Positions 34,521 through 43,891 are shown, counted from the first letter of the stretch. The stretch: DNA of 64,000 nucleotides from Pedobacter caeni (GCF_900129215.1 NZ_FQUQ01000007.1:62001-126000); one strand, 5' to 3'. Made by a program: numbers and translations. The notes: generated by a model not told the origin, from the letters alone.

Positions 34521-35653
34521 CTTTGATTTAGCGCAATTTTAAACTGATTTAAAAACTGATCTGCCTGATCTTTAGTTAAATTTAAAGCCGGCAAAAGTCT
34601 GATTACATTTGGTTTAGCTTCTCCGGTAAAAATATGGTGCTTAAACAACAGGTCTTTCTTTACATTGGCCAGGCTTTCAGGAAGTTCAATCCCGATCATT
34701 AAACCACGTCCACGTACTTCTGTTACCTCTTTAATTTTCCTAAGCTCCGTGATCAGGTAAGTCCCCACTTCTTCAGCATTTTTCATCAGCTGATCCTGAT
34801 CCATAATTTCCAATACAGCCAATGCTGCTGCACAAGCGAGGTGATTTCCACCAAAAGTGGTTCCCAGCATGCCATGCCATGGCTTAAACTTAGGAGCGAT
34901 TGAGATCCCCGCTACCGGAAAACCATTTCCCATTCCTTTTGCCATCGTATACACATCTGCATTTACACCTGCTTCATCATGAGAATAGAACTTTCCTGTT
35001 CTTCCATAACCACATTGTACACTGTCAGCAATGTATAAAGCATTGTACTGATCACAAAGGGAACGGATTTTTTGAAGGAAAGAAACTGAGGCTTCTTTAA
35101 TTCCACCAACGCCCTGAATGCCTTCAATAATTACCGCAGCAACTTCATTTCCGAAAGCAGCAAAAGCCTGCTCCAATGCCGCCTCATCATTATGAGGAAG
35201 GAATATGATGTTGTCTGTTTCATTTACCGGAGCAATAATTTTAGGATTATCCGTTGCTGAAACAGCCAGGGAAGTCCTGCCATGGAAAGCACCTTTGAAA
35301 GCGATCACTTTTTTTCTTCCGTTATAGAAAGAAGCCAGTTTCAGCGCATTTTCATTGGCTTCAGCGCCAGAATTACACAAAAACAGCTGATAATCCGGTT
35401 TTCCAGATACCTTACCTAGTTTTTCAGCCAGCTCCACTTGCAAAGGAATCTTCACAGAGTTAGAATAAAAGCCTACTTTATTCAATTGATCGGTTACACG
35501 TTTCACATAGTGAGGGTGTGTATGACCGATAGAGATCACTGCATGGCCACCATACAAGTCTAAATATTCCTGTCCATCGGCATCCCAGACAGTGCTGCCG
35601 GCAGCTTTAACGATTTCTATATTGTTTAACGGATATACGTCGAATAAGTTCAT
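34517..35653 (-). CDS. argD: Acylornithine aminotransferase
   Basis: This class III PLP-dependent aminotransferase converts N-acylglutamate semialdehyde to N-acylornithine. Visible motifs are NSGAEANENALKLA, AFHGRTSLAVSATDNPK, and VYTMAKGMGNGFPVAG with the PLP lysine (AKG). I chose MNLFDVYPL as the start; the longer frame runs 40 codons into argC territory and has no family resemblance. The mature length of about 378 residues fits the family. About 70 nt separate it from argC. Confidence 0.94.
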   Translation of the reverse strand: MNLFDVYPLNNIEIVKAAGSTVWDADGQEYLDLYGGHAVISIGHTHPHYVKRVTDQLNKVGFYSNSVKIPLQVELAEKLGKVSGKPDYQLFLCNSGAEANENALKLASFYNGRKKVIAFKGAFHGRTSLAVSATDNPKIIAPVNETDNIIFLPHNDEAALEQAFAAFGNEVAAVIIEGIQGVGGIKEASVSFLQKIRSLCDQYNALYIADSVQCGYGRTGKFYSHDEAGVNADVYTMAKGMGNGFPVAGISIAPKFKPWHGMLGTTFGGNHLACAAALAVLEIMDQDQLMKNAEEVGTYLITELRKIKEVTEVRGRGLMIGIELPESLANVKKDLLFKHHIFTGEAKPNVIRLLPALNLTKDQADQFLNQFKIALNQR

Positions 35654-35723
35654 TTTTTTAGCGATTGAATTGTTGATTAAAAGATTAAAACGGTTTCCGG
35701 AACAGGTCCGGGACAACAGGTCA

Positions 35724-36695
35724 TTAAAATCCTGCTGCTTTAAGCGCCAGGCCTTGCCGCTCTTCCAGTCCAAAAATCAAGTTCATATTTTGTACTGCTT
35801 GTCCGCTGGCCCCTTTTAATAAATTATCAATGATGCTCACTACAAAAAGTTTGTTGCCATGTTTTTCTACATGAACCAATCCTTTATTCGTATTTACCAC
35901 CTGTTTCAAATCTATATTCTTTTTACTCACGTGAGTAAAAGGATGTCCTTCATAATACTCCTCGTATAAGGTCTGTGCTTCTTCAGCAGTCAGGTCGCTT
36001 TCCACGTACATAGCAGCAAGAATCCCTCTGGTGAAGTCTCCGCGTTGCGGGATAAAGTTCAATACCTCATCAAAATTTGCATCCAGTTGTACTAAGGTCT
36101 CTCCGATCTCATTCAGGTGCTGGTGTTCAAAAGCCTTGTATACAGAAAGGTTGTTGTTACGCCAGCTAAAATGAGATGTTGCAGCCAGACTCTGTCCTGC
36201 ACCTGTAGATCCCGTAGTCGCATTGATGTGCACTTCCTTTTTAAGCAATCCTTTTGCAGCCAGAGGCAATAAGCCCAACTGGATACAGGTGGCAAAACAA
36301 CCAGGGTTAGCAATAAAGTTTGCTTTTTTTATGCGTTCGCGGTTCAGTTCAGGAAGCCCATATACCCAGTCCTGCCCTGCTGCTGCTTTCAATCTGAAAT
36401 CCTGACTCAAATCAATGATCTTTATTCCTGCTGCAATAGGATTTGCTGCTAAGAACTTCTTCGCATCGCCATGTCCTACACATAAAAATAAAACATCGAT
36501 ATCATCAGATAATTCTCCGGTAAAACGCAGGTCCGTATCTCCCAAAAGATCTGTATGAACATCAGAGATCAGGTTTCCTGTATTGCTGTTGCTATGCACA
36601 AAAGCAATTTCAACCGAAGGATGGTTGATCAGCAATCGAAGCATTTCTCCACCAGTATATCCGGCACCGCCAATGATTCCTGCTTTAATCTTCAT
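35724..36695 (-). CDS. argC: N-acyl-gamma-glutamyl-phosphate reductase
   Basis: This NADPH-dependent enzyme reduces acylglutamyl phosphate to the semialdehyde. The Rossmann motif GIIGGAGYTGGEMLRLL opens the protein, and the active-site cysteine lies in FIANPGCFATCIQLG. The 323-residue length is normal. It overlaps argG by 11 nt at its start, which indicates translational coupling. Confidence 0.95.
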   Translation of the reverse strand: MKIKAGIIGGAGYTGGEMLRLLINHPSVEIAFVHSNSNTGNLISDVHTDLLGDTDLRFTGELSDDIDVLFLCVGHGDAKKFLAANPIAAGIKIIDLSQDFRLKAAAGQDWVYGLPELNRERIKKANFIANPGCFATCIQLGLLPLAAKGLLKKEVHINATTGSTGAGQSLAATSHFSWRNNNLSVYKAFEHQHLNEIGETLVQLDANFDEVLNFIPQRGDFTRGILAAMYVESDLTAEEAQTLYEEYYEGHPFTHVSKKNIDLKQVVNTNKGLVHVEKHGNKLFVVSIIDNLLKGASGQAVQNMNLIFGLEERQGLALKAAGF

Positions 36696-37878
36696 TGCTG
36701 TTCACTTTGTGCCAGATCATTACCTGGTTGCCAAAAATCTTAGAGAAACCTTTCACATCTTCACCGCTCCATGCGTTGTTCATCTCGCCATAGCTACCAA
36801 ATTTATTGCTCATCAGGTCATGTGCAGACTCGATACCAATGATTTGGAAACGGTAAGGCAACAACTCTACAAATACCTTTCCGCTCACTGTTTTCTGAGT
36901 GTCTGCAAGGAATGATTCAATGTTACGCATGATCGGATCATGAAACTGACCTTCATGTAACCAGTTGCCATAAAAAGAAGCCAGTTGCTCTTTCCAGGAA
37001 AGCTGCCATTTGGTTAAAGTATGTTTTTCCAAAGTATGGTGCGCCTTGATGATAACCATCGGTGCTGCAGCTTCAAAACCCACACGGCCTTTAATTCCGA
37101 TAATGGTATCTCCAACATGGATGTCTCTTCCAATGCCGTAAGGCTGTGCGATCGCCTGTAATTTCTGAATGGCAGCTACCGGAGCTAAAGTCTCTCCGTC
37201 AATACCTGTCAGCTCTCCTTTTTCAAAAGTTAGTTCCAGTTTGCGGGGCTCAGTTACAGATACCTGTGTTGGCCATGCTTCTTCCGGCAGGGTTTCATTA
37301 GAAGTTAAGGTTTCTTTTCCTCCTACTGAAGTACCCCATAAGCCTTTATTGATAGAGTATCTTGCTTTTTCAGCACTATATTCTACGCCATGAGCAGCTA
37401 AATATTCTATTTCCGCTTCGCGGGATAATTTCAAGTCCCTGATTGGGGTGATGATTTCTACATTAGGAATGATGATGTTAAAAATCATATCAAAACGTAC
37501 CTGATCATTTCCTGCGCCTGTGCTTCCATGAGCTACATAATCAGCACCAATCTTTTTTACATAATTGGCAATCGCTGTTGCCTGGCTCACACGTTCTGCA
37601 CTTACAGAAAGCGGGTAAGTTGCATTTTTCAATACATTACCAAATACCAGATATTTAATACAGCCATCATAATAATTGGCAGTTTCATCAACCACCGCAT
37701 GAGAAGCTACTCCTAAGGCATAAGCACGTTTTTCGATCTCCTGAAGCTCTTCCTCAGAAAAGCCACCGGTATTAACGATCACAGAATGTACTTCCAGTCC
37801 ACGGTCCTGGGCCAAATAAATACAACAAAACGAAGTATCTAAACCTCCGCTAAAAGCTAAAACAACTTTTTTCTTCAT
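36685..37878 (-). CDS. argG: Argininosuccinate synthase
   Basis: This enzyme joins citrulline and aspartate using ATP. The N-terminal PP-loop is VLAFSGGLDTSFCCIYLA, and the adenylation/substrate motif YVAHGSTGAGNDQVRF is near residue 115. The 397-residue length is normal. It is the second gene of the operon, 13 nt after the N-acyltransferase gene, and is coupled to argC. Confidence 0.96.
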   Translation of the reverse strand: MKKKVVLAFSGGLDTSFCCIYLAQDRGLEVHSVIVNTGGFSEEELQEIEKRAYALGVASHAVVDETANYYDGCIKYLVFGNVLKNATYPLSVSAERVSQATAIANYVKKIGADYVAHGSTGAGNDQVRFDMIFNIIIPNVEIITPIRDLKLSREAEIEYLAAHGVEYSAEKARYSINKGLWGTSVGGKETLTSNETLPEEAWPTQVSVTEPRKLELTFEKGELTGIDGETLAPVAAIQKLQAIAQPYGIGRDIHVGDTIIGIKGRVGFEAAAPMVIIKAHHTLEKHTLTKWQLSWKEQLASFYGNWLHEGQFHDPIMRNIESFLADTQKTVSGKVFVELLPYRFQIIGIESAHDLMSNKFGSYGEMNNAWSGEDVKGFSKIFGNQVMIWHKVNSNED

Positions 37879-37891
37879 CTTAATATAACAG

Positions 37892-38599
37892 CTATTTAAA
37901 TAAAAATGTAAACAATACTAACAACAGGGCTTTTAATCCCCCTTTACCCGAAGGTTTAGGTTTTAACACCAATCTTTGTTTGATGCGCATAAAGCGCTCG
38001 TACAACTTTGGTTTCTTCTCCAGTTCTTCTGCAAATTTCTTGGCGACATCATGCTTCTGTGTTGCAGGATCGTACAACATCGCTGTACACATGCAATTTT
38101 TCCGCTCTTTCATCGTCAGGATTTCAAAGTTCACACAACTCTGGCAGCCTTTCCAGAAATCTTCATCCTGTGTCAGCTCTGAATAGGTAACCGGCTCATA
38201 ACCAAGATCAGAATTGATCTTCATTACCGCCAGGCCAGTGGTCAGGCCAAAGATCTTTGCCTTTGGATATTTCTGTCTGGAAAGTTCGAAGATTTTTTCT
38301 TTGATGGCATGTGCCAGTCCCGCCTTTCGGAACTTGGGACTAACGATGAGGCCTGAGTTGGCCACAAATTGTCCATGACTCCAGGTTTCGATATAACAAA
38401 AACCTGCCCAGGTTCCATCCTTATGGAAAGCAATAACTGACTTTCCGTCGGAAATTTTACCTGCAACGTACTCCGGAGAGCGTTTAGCGATACCTGTACC
38501 ACGTGCTTTCGCCGATTCGGCCATTTCTTCACAGATTTCTTCTGCAAAGACACGATGTTCAGGAAGTGCAACCTGCACTATAAAATCGTTTATATTCAT
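37892..38599 (-). CDS. GNAT N-acyltransferase, probable acylglutamate synthase
   Basis: This is a GNAT-family acyltransferase with the acetyl-CoA loop VSPKFRKAGLAHAIKEKIF (R-x-x-G-x-A near residue 95). It heads the arginine operon, where a glutamate N-acyltransferase is required and no classical argA or argJ is visible. Similar proteins in Bacteroides were proposed as acylglutamate synthases, as I recall from fitness studies. A Cys-rich segment (CQSCVNFEI...RKNCMC, residues about 147-170) could bind metal or a cofactor. The C-terminus ends in a hydrophobic tail (KALLLVLFTFLFK). The acyl donor is unknown. Confidence 0.78.
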   Translation of the reverse strand: MNINDFIVQVALPEHRVFAEEICEEMAESAKARGTGIAKRSPEYVAGKISDGKSVIAFHKDGTWAGFCYIETWSHGQFVANSGLIVSPKFRKAGLAHAIKEKIFELSRQKYPKAKIFGLTTGLAVMKINSDLGYEPVTYSELTQDEDFWKGCQSCVNFEILTMKERKNCMCTAMLYDPATQKHDVAKKFAEELEKKPKLYERFMRIKQRLVLKPKPSGKGGLKALLLVLFTFLFK

Positions 38600-38641
38600 T
38601 AATAGGTTAACGAAAAAATAAATGTTCTGATTAATTGTTTT

Positions 38642-38685
38642 TTAAGAGGCAATCCTCTAAGGAAATGTGCTGAGTTGCTGCTCAG
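38642..38685. other. Two hairpins in the leader of the arginine operon
   Basis: Between the small ORF and the acyltransferase start, two short inverted repeats are visible: CTGAG-N6-CTCAG and AGAGG-N4-CCTCT. On the operon strand neither is followed by a T-tract, so they are not classic terminators. They may shape the leader RNA. Confidence 0.4.
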
Positions 38686-38692
38686 TGATTAC

Positions 38693-38827
38693 TCAAATCC
38701 GTGGCGTGTAATTTTGCCGATTAGTCGTCACAAAAAATACGGGTCGCAAGCGTTCAATAAACAGACTTTCGGAAGCAATATTCTTTGCTTCTAAAATAGA
38801 AAGTTTATGTGTGATTTGCTTGATCAT
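38693..38827 (-). CDS. Small ORF (44 aa) in the arginine operon leader
   Basis: This reading frame starts about 37 nt after a good promoter box and ends 93 nt before the acyltransferase gene, so it lies in the mRNA leader. The product begins MIKQITHKLSILEAKN and ends RQNYTPRI; it is slightly basic with four Arg, all after residue 25. It has no signal peptide or membrane helix. It could be a regulatory upstream peptide or a small protein; the Arg codons are not clustered as in a typical arginine attenuator. I do not recognise a family. Chance ORF formation is possible. Confidence 0.45.
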   Translation of the reverse strand: MIKQITHKLSILEAKNIASESLFIERLRPVFFVTTNRQNYTPRI

Positions 38828-38864
38828 TTTCTGTGTCTAATAATTCTTTAAAATAGTTGAGGCG

Positions 38865-38895
38865 CAAAGGTTTAAATAAATATTGAGTTGTGCAA
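38865..38895 (-). promoter_or_regulatory. Promoter of the arginine operon
   Basis: On the minus strand TTG is followed after 20 nt by AACCTTTG, close to the Bacteroidota -33/-7 pattern. It is the only good match upstream of the acyltransferase gene. It would give a leader of about 260 nt that contains the small ORF. Confidence 0.5.
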
Positions 38896-38937
38896 TATGT
38901 TTTTAATTTTTTTACATTATTTGGTGAAAAATTGTTC

Positions 38938-38970
38938 AAAAAAAAACCTGCTGTTTACACAGCAGGTTTT
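38938..38970 (-). terminator. Terminator of the lipoprotein gene
   Basis: The 12-nt arms AAAACCTGCTGT and ACAGCAGGTTTT pair around a 4-nt loop, and the operon strand continues into a long T-run. It lies just after the lipoprotein stop. Confidence 0.9.
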
Positions 38971-38974
38971 CCGG

Positions 38975-39544
38975 TTATTTCTTTTCCTCTACCTTGAGGT
39001 CGACCGCTACCCTGGTCTGGTCCAGAAAGAGGCTCAGTTTCTTTGGTTTAGCATTGGCAGGAACCTTAAATGTCCATTCGGCTTCAGAAGTGGTTTCAGG
39101 TGATGGATTTGTAGATCCGTTTCCATTTGTTGCCGCTACAGAAGTGTTATTATCCAACTGTAATCTTGCATCAGTATAATTAATCGAGAAAAACAACTCC
39201 TTGCCTACCGTACTTTTGTTTGTTACGGTGAGTTTTATGGTCACTTCCATCCCATCGGCTTTTCCATCGGCGTCCTGTAAAGCCACCGCTTTACTCTCCA
39301 GAATCTTAACCAGTGCTTCACTCTTCTTCCCTAAAAGAGCAGAATCAGGAATTGCGGTAATGACATAGCTCAAGGGTTCATTTCCCACCGGAGCTGGTGT
39401 GGCAGAAGTAGCAGCAGGCTCCGTATTCTGGCTCACCGCAGTACTGTCTGTTGTCTCTCCGGTTTTTTTGTCTTTGTTTTTACAGGCTGCAAAACTAAGC
39501 ATGCCCAGCGCGACAATTGATAATCTTAAAAATTGCTTGTTCAT
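38975..39544 (-). CDS. Lipoprotein of unknown function
   Basis: The start MNKQFLRLSIVALGMLSFAACKNK gives a lipoprotein signal with lipobox SFAAC; the longer frame adds 17 unlikely residues. After a Thr/Ala/Pro-rich linker (about residues 28-55) comes a single beta-rich domain (VTIKLTVTNKSTVGKELFFSI) resembling DUF4352-like or immunoglobulin-like extracellular folds, but I cannot name the family. It is probably anchored in the envelope. It stands alone with its own terminator. Confidence 0.75.
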   Translation of the reverse strand: MNKQFLRLSIVALGMLSFAACKNKDKKTGETTDSTAVSQNTEPAATSATPAPVGNEPLSYVITAIPDSALLGKKSEALVKILESKAVALQDADGKADGMEVTIKLTVTNKSTVGKELFFSINYTDARLQLDNNTSVAATNGNGSTNPSPETTSEAEWTFKVPANAKPKKLSLFLDQTRVAVDLKVEEKK

Positions 39545-39685
39545 GGTTTGGTATTTTAGTTCAAAAATAGGTTTCACATTAAAAAATAACGGCACAAGAT
39601 ATTAAGTTTTCGTTATCTTTTTACCTGAGAAAATACGTATAAAATTCCAAAAACAAAAAAACATGATCAACTAACAAACAGCACT

Positions 39686-40888
39686 TTACCTGCCAAACCT
39701 AAAATAATGCGACAACAAACCTGGAGCACCATTGATCATCTCAGGAATGATGTCCATTCCAAGCACAGAAAAGGTAATTCCATTCCCTCCAAAACCCAAT
39801 ACAAAATAAGAATTTGGAAACTTCGGATGTGCTCCTATGTAAGGAAGTCCGTCTTTTGTTTCTCCAAAAGTCCCACACCAGCAAAAATCCTCAATAAACC
39901 GCAGCTCCGGCAAAAACTTTTCAACTGTTTTCAGCAATTTATCCCTTTTACGGCTTAGCAATGCATCTCTCCTCAACGCATTCCTAAAGTTTTCATCTTC
40001 CCCACCTACCAGCAAACGGCCATCAGCAGTTGTTCTCATATACAGGTAAGGTGCATCCGTATTCCAGAACAGGGTATCGGAAATTGAAGGGGATAAGGCC
40101 TCATTTTTTTCACTAACCATCGCATAAGTGCTTTTCAAGGTCACCACCTTATCCGGAAGCATTGCCTGAGTCTCATACCCGGTACAATAAACTATTTTTC
40201 CGGCTGTGATCACTGCCCCTGTAGCCATTTCGGCCAGTATCTTTTCTTTTTCGTATCTAACTTTCTTTAATTCCGTCTTATCAAAAACACGAAGCCCTCT
40301 TTTGGCATTGTAATGAAGCAGGTCATGGGCCAGGCAAAAGGCATCTACACTCCCACCCTCTGAAGACAAAATCCCCCCTTCAGTGAGCAGTCCATATTTT
40401 TGTTTAATCTCCTTTTTTTCAAGCCATTGGACGTTAAATCCAGCAAGTTTACGGGCATCGAACTCTTTTTTAAGCCATTTTACATCTTTCGACTTGCTCG
40501 CAAAATAAAGAGAATCCTTCTGCTCAAAACCACAGGGAGAATCAATCTCCTTTACGAGTTGCTGCAACCGATCTATGGAATCCCGACAGGCTTTATAACT
40601 GGCAACCGCCCCTTGCTCCCCAATCATCCCGATCAACTCATGCAAAGGCACATCGATCTCATACTGAAGCATAGAGGTGGTAGCGGAACTACTTCCGTTC
40701 GCAATTTCCCTTTTATCAATCAGGACTGTATCGTAACCCTTTTCTACAAACGAATGAGCCATCAATGCCCCGGTTATTCCACTACCAACGATGAGAATAT
40801 CGCAGCTCAGATGATCCCTGAGAGAGGGGTAAGTATATAGTAATCCATTTTTTACCAGCCAAAACGGCTCATTTGAGCGAACATCCAT
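39686..40888 (-). CDS. FAD-dependent oxidoreductase (DAO family)
   Basis: This is a D-amino-acid-oxidase-type flavoprotein. The N-terminal nucleotide-binding motif is ILIVGSGITGALMAHSF, preceded by an about 30-residue extension seen in related GlpD/glycine-oxidase-like proteins. The C-terminal FGETKDGLPYIGAHPKFPNSYFVLGFGGNGIT closes the FAD fold and the substrate pocket. The 400-residue length fits. The substrate is unknown; an amine or amino acid is likely. It has no obvious operon partners and is divergent from the M28 peptidase gene. Confidence 0.87.
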   Translation of the reverse strand: MDVRSNEPFWLVKNGLLYTYPSLRDHLSCDILIVGSGITGALMAHSFVEKGYDTVLIDKREIANGSSSATTSMLQYEIDVPLHELIGMIGEQGAVASYKACRDSIDRLQQLVKEIDSPCGFEQKDSLYFASKSKDVKWLKKEFDARKLAGFNVQWLEKKEIKQKYGLLTEGGILSSEGGSVDAFCLAHDLLHYNAKRGLRVFDKTELKKVRYEKEKILAEMATGAVITAGKIVYCTGYETQAMLPDKVVTLKSTYAMVSEKNEALSPSISDTLFWNTDAPYLYMRTTADGRLLVGGEDENFRNALRRDALLSRKRDKLLKTVEKFLPELRFIEDFCWCGTFGETKDGLPYIGAHPKFPNSYFVLGFGGNGITFSVLGMDIIPEMINGAPGLLSHYFRFGR

Positions 40889-41006
40889 ATAAAGGGCTTA
40901 AGTGTATAAGTACTTCCAATAACAAGATTTTTACCCATCTGTTTTAATCATCAACAGATTTCAATTCTATATATTTACCAGTATCGGGTCCTCAAATGAG
41001 GAGTAT

Positions 41007-42179
41007 ATGTCCATTTCTATGAGAAAGCAACTCTTTATCTACTTCCTGTTCGCCTGCTTCGTTACCCTGAGCCAGCCTGTTTTGTCGCAGGATATTCAAA
41101 CTGCAAGAACCTTGCTGGATACCCTGACTTCAAAAACAATGTGGGGACGGGGGTACACAAAAAATGGGATGAGCAAAGCAGCCGATTTTATCAGTGCTTC
41201 CTTTAAAGCTTACGGATTAAGCCCGATGGATGGAAAGACATTCAAACAATCTTTCTCTTATGCTGCCAATACCTTTCCCGGCAAAATGTCCGTCCGACTC
41301 AATGGAAAGGCCTTAGTTCCGGGAAAAGAGTTCATTGTAATGCCGGAGAGCAAGGGTAGTAATAGTCAGGGTAAATTGGTTCAGAAAGACAGCCTCACTT
41401 TTATCCAGCCCGAACAACGGATCATCCTTGCCCTGAAAGATAAGTTAACCTGGTCTGTTGCTCCCGAACAGGCAGACTATACCGGGATCGAAGTCCTCAA
41501 AACTGTGCTATCAGGCAAACCAACAGACATCGAAGTAAATATTGAAAGTCAATTTATACCGGAATTTCAGGCGGCAAATATCTGTGGCATCGTAAAGGGA
41601 ACCTCAAAACCAGACTCTGTTCTGGTGCTTAGTGCCCACTATGACCACCTTGGAGGAATGGGTGCCAATGTTTATTTCCCCGGAGCCAACGACAATGCCA
41701 GCGGCATCTCCTTTTTAATGACTCTGGCAAAGTATTATGCCCGTCATCCCCAAGCTTACAGCATTGCATTTATTTGCTTCGCGGGGGAAGAAAATGGCCT
41801 CGCAGGATCGAAATATTTCACAGAACATCCACTTCTGGAGCTCAGCAAAATCAAATTCCTGACCAATGTGGATATGGTAGGCACCGGAGAAACGGGCATA
41901 ACCGTCGTTAATGCCAGCATTCATCCCAAAGAATTCGCCTTACTTCAACAAATCAATAGCAAAGAAAAGTACCTCGTTAAAATAAACCCAAGAGGTAAAG
42001 CCGCCAACAGTGATCACTATTTTTTCACAGAAAAAGGTGTTCCGGCATTTTTTATTTATACCCAGGGAGGAATCAGTGCTTATCATGATATTTATGACCT
42101 TCCCAAAACCCTTCCCTTCACAGAATACAAAGACCTTTTCAGCTTGTTTCGCGATTTCTATAAGGGGTTGATGCAATAA
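41007..42179 (+). CDS. Secreted M28 family zinc aminopeptidase
   Basis: This exported metallopeptidase has a signal peptide (residues 1-27, ending VLS/QDI). The two-zinc ligands and catalytic Glu are visible in order: SAHYDHLGG (His), GANDNASG (bridging Asp), FAGEENGLAGS (catalytic Glu-Glu), NVDMVG (Asp) and SDHYFF (His). It would release N-terminal amino acids from peptides in the periplasm. The 390-residue length fits the family. Confidence 0.92.
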   Translation: MSISMRKQLFIYFLFACFVTLSQPVLSQDIQTARTLLDTLTSKTMWGRGYTKNGMSKAADFISASFKAYGLSPMDGKTFKQSFSYAANTFPGKMSVRLNGKALVPGKEFIVMPESKGSNSQGKLVQKDSLTFIQPEQRIILALKDKLTWSVAPEQADYTGIEVLKTVLSGKPTDIEVNIESQFIPEFQAANICGIVKGTSKPDSVLVLSAHYDHLGGMGANVYFPGANDNASGISFLMTLAKYYARHPQAYSIAFICFAGEENGLAGSKYFTEHPLLELSKIKFLTNVDMVGTGETGITVVNASIHPKEFALLQQINSKEKYLVKINPRGKAANSDHYFFTEKGVPAFFIYTQGGISAYHDIYDLPKTLPFTEYKDLFSLFRDFYKGLMQ

Positions 42180-42303
42180 CAGAGAAAATCCTCAACTGCA
42201 ATAAAAGGTCAACCTACCTAAACAAACCAATGGACTAAGGCAGAAAAACCAGATAGGAAAAGATTTCGTAAGTCAAATTAATTCCTAACAAAACCGCTTA
42301 CCT

Positions 42304-43839
42304 ATGAAAAATCTTAACTTACGAGACTTTCGTCTGCCAAAAATGTTGTTGATATTGTTCCTCTTAGGTGCAATGAGTTCTTGCAAAAAAGATAGAAATA
42401 ACAACCCGGATCCTGAACAGCCTCTATCAGGTCCCGATCAGGAATTTTATGCCTTATCGAACAACAACCTTCTGAAATTTAACGCGAAGGATGTCAGCAA
42501 ATCTATTTCTTCCGTTTCCATTTCCGGGTTACCAGCAAGTGAAAAGATGTTAAGCATTGATTTTCGACCGGCTACCGGAGAATTGTATGGAGTTAGCAAC
42601 GCCAGCAAGCTGTATGTCATCCGATTAAATGGATCAGCAAGGGCAATTGGCACAGGGTTCAGTCCATCAATTAACGGTACAACTGCAAGCATAGACTTTA
42701 ACCCAACTGTAGACCGGATCAGGTTAATTAGTAACACCGGACAAAATCTAAGGTTACACCCCGAAACGGGTATGGTAGCTGCAAGCGATGGCAACATCAA
42801 TGGCGTTAGCAATGCAATTGTATCCGGAGCAGCTTACACCAATAATAAAGCCGGAGCATCTTCCACAACGCTATTCGATATTGACATCACATCAAAAAAA
42901 CTATATAAACAAGATCCTCCCAACGATGGAAAATTAATCGAGATTGGTAGCCTTGGTCTCGAAATAGGCAGCAGCAGCAGCTTCGATATCTCCCCGGATA
43001 ATACAAAAGCCCTGGTAGCCGGAACAATGAATGGCACTTCCAGTATTTACAGTATCAATCTGGAAACAGGAAAAGCAACCCTTGCTGGCAGGTTTCCCGC
43101 GTCGGGACCAATCGAAGGTATAGCAATCCCTACAGATCCGGTAGCCTATGCAACAGACAATGCTAATAATTTCTTAATCTTTAACCCAATGAGCCCCGCT
43201 GCTCTGGTTTCTAAACCAATCACTGGTCTGGCAAGCTTAGAAAGCATCGTTGGTATTGATTTCAGACCAGCAAACGGGCAAATCTATGCACTGAGCAGCT
43301 CAAGCCGCCTGTACACCGTCAATGCTGCAACAGGGGCGTTGACGCCAGTTGGTTCAGGAACACTAACCACTCTGCTGTTGGGCAACAGTTTTGGTTTTGA
43401 TTTCAACCCTACCGTGGACCGCATCCGTATCGTCAGCAATACCGGACAAAATTTAAGATTACATCCGGAAACAGGTGCTGTAGTTTTCATAGATGGAATT
43501 CTGAAGCCAGGAAGTCCTTCCATAAGTGCGGCTGCATACACCAATAACTTTTTGGGAGCAACCGAAACCACCCTTTTCGATATAGACCATACCACGGATA
43601 AACTCTACAAACAAACTCCTCCAAATGAAGGCACATTAATTGAAATTGGAAGCCTGGGGATAAACGTAGAAAGTACAAACGGATTTGACATCGGCAGTAC
43701 TTCAGGAATAGCTTATGCAATTCTTAGTGTCGGCGGGTCGAATAAAATATATACCATTAACCTAAGCACTGGTGCAGCATCCGCTATTAGCGACTTTCCA
43801 AAAACAATCACTGCGATGACTGTAGGTTTAGGACTATAA
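42304..43839 (+). CDS. Lipoprotein with two tandem DUF4394 domains
   Basis: This lipoprotein starts with a signal ending in the lipobox GAMSSC followed by KKDRNNN, so it is anchored in a membrane. The rest consists of two homologous halves (about residues 45-265 and 280-505). Each contains the set FYALS/IYALS, FRPATGELYGVS/FRPANGQIYALS, FNPTVDRIR.ISNTGQNLRLHPETG and TTLFDID. These match the DUF4394 beta-propeller-like family, so the gene arose by internal duplication. The function is unknown. The promoter is not evident; a terminator follows. Confidence 0.87.
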   Translation: MKNLNLRDFRLPKMLLILFLLGAMSSCKKDRNNNPDPEQPLSGPDQEFYALSNNNLLKFNAKDVSKSISSVSISGLPASEKMLSIDFRPATGELYGVSNASKLYVIRLNGSARAIGTGFSPSINGTTASIDFNPTVDRIRLISNTGQNLRLHPETGMVAASDGNINGVSNAIVSGAAYTNNKAGASSTTLFDIDITSKKLYKQDPPNDGKLIEIGSLGLEIGSSSSFDISPDNTKALVAGTMNGTSSIYSINLETGKATLAGRFPASGPIEGIAIPTDPVAYATDNANNFLIFNPMSPAALVSKPITGLASLESIVGIDFRPANGQIYALSSSSRLYTVNAATGALTPVGSGTLTTLLLGNSFGFDFNPTVDRIRIVSNTGQNLRLHPETGAVVFIDGILKPGSPSISAAAYTNNFLGATETTLFDIDHTTDKLYKQTPPNEGTLIEIGSLGINVESTNGFDIGSTSGIAYAILSVGGSNKIYTINLSTGAASAISDFPKTITAMTVGLGL

Positions 43840-43861
43840 TACATCTCAACTGCTTATGATC

Positions 43862-43891
43862 AAAGCCATGTCCTCTGGGATATGGCTTTTT
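43862..43891 (+). terminator. Terminator after the DUF4394 gene
   Basis: AAAGCCATGTCC pairs with GGATATGGCTTT (one G-T pair) around a TCTG loop and is followed by a T-run. Confidence 0.85.

Noticed and set aside
35654..35773. N-terminal extension of argD
   Set aside because: The extra 40 residues overlap the end of argC and have no family resemblance; the internal ATG matches the family start.
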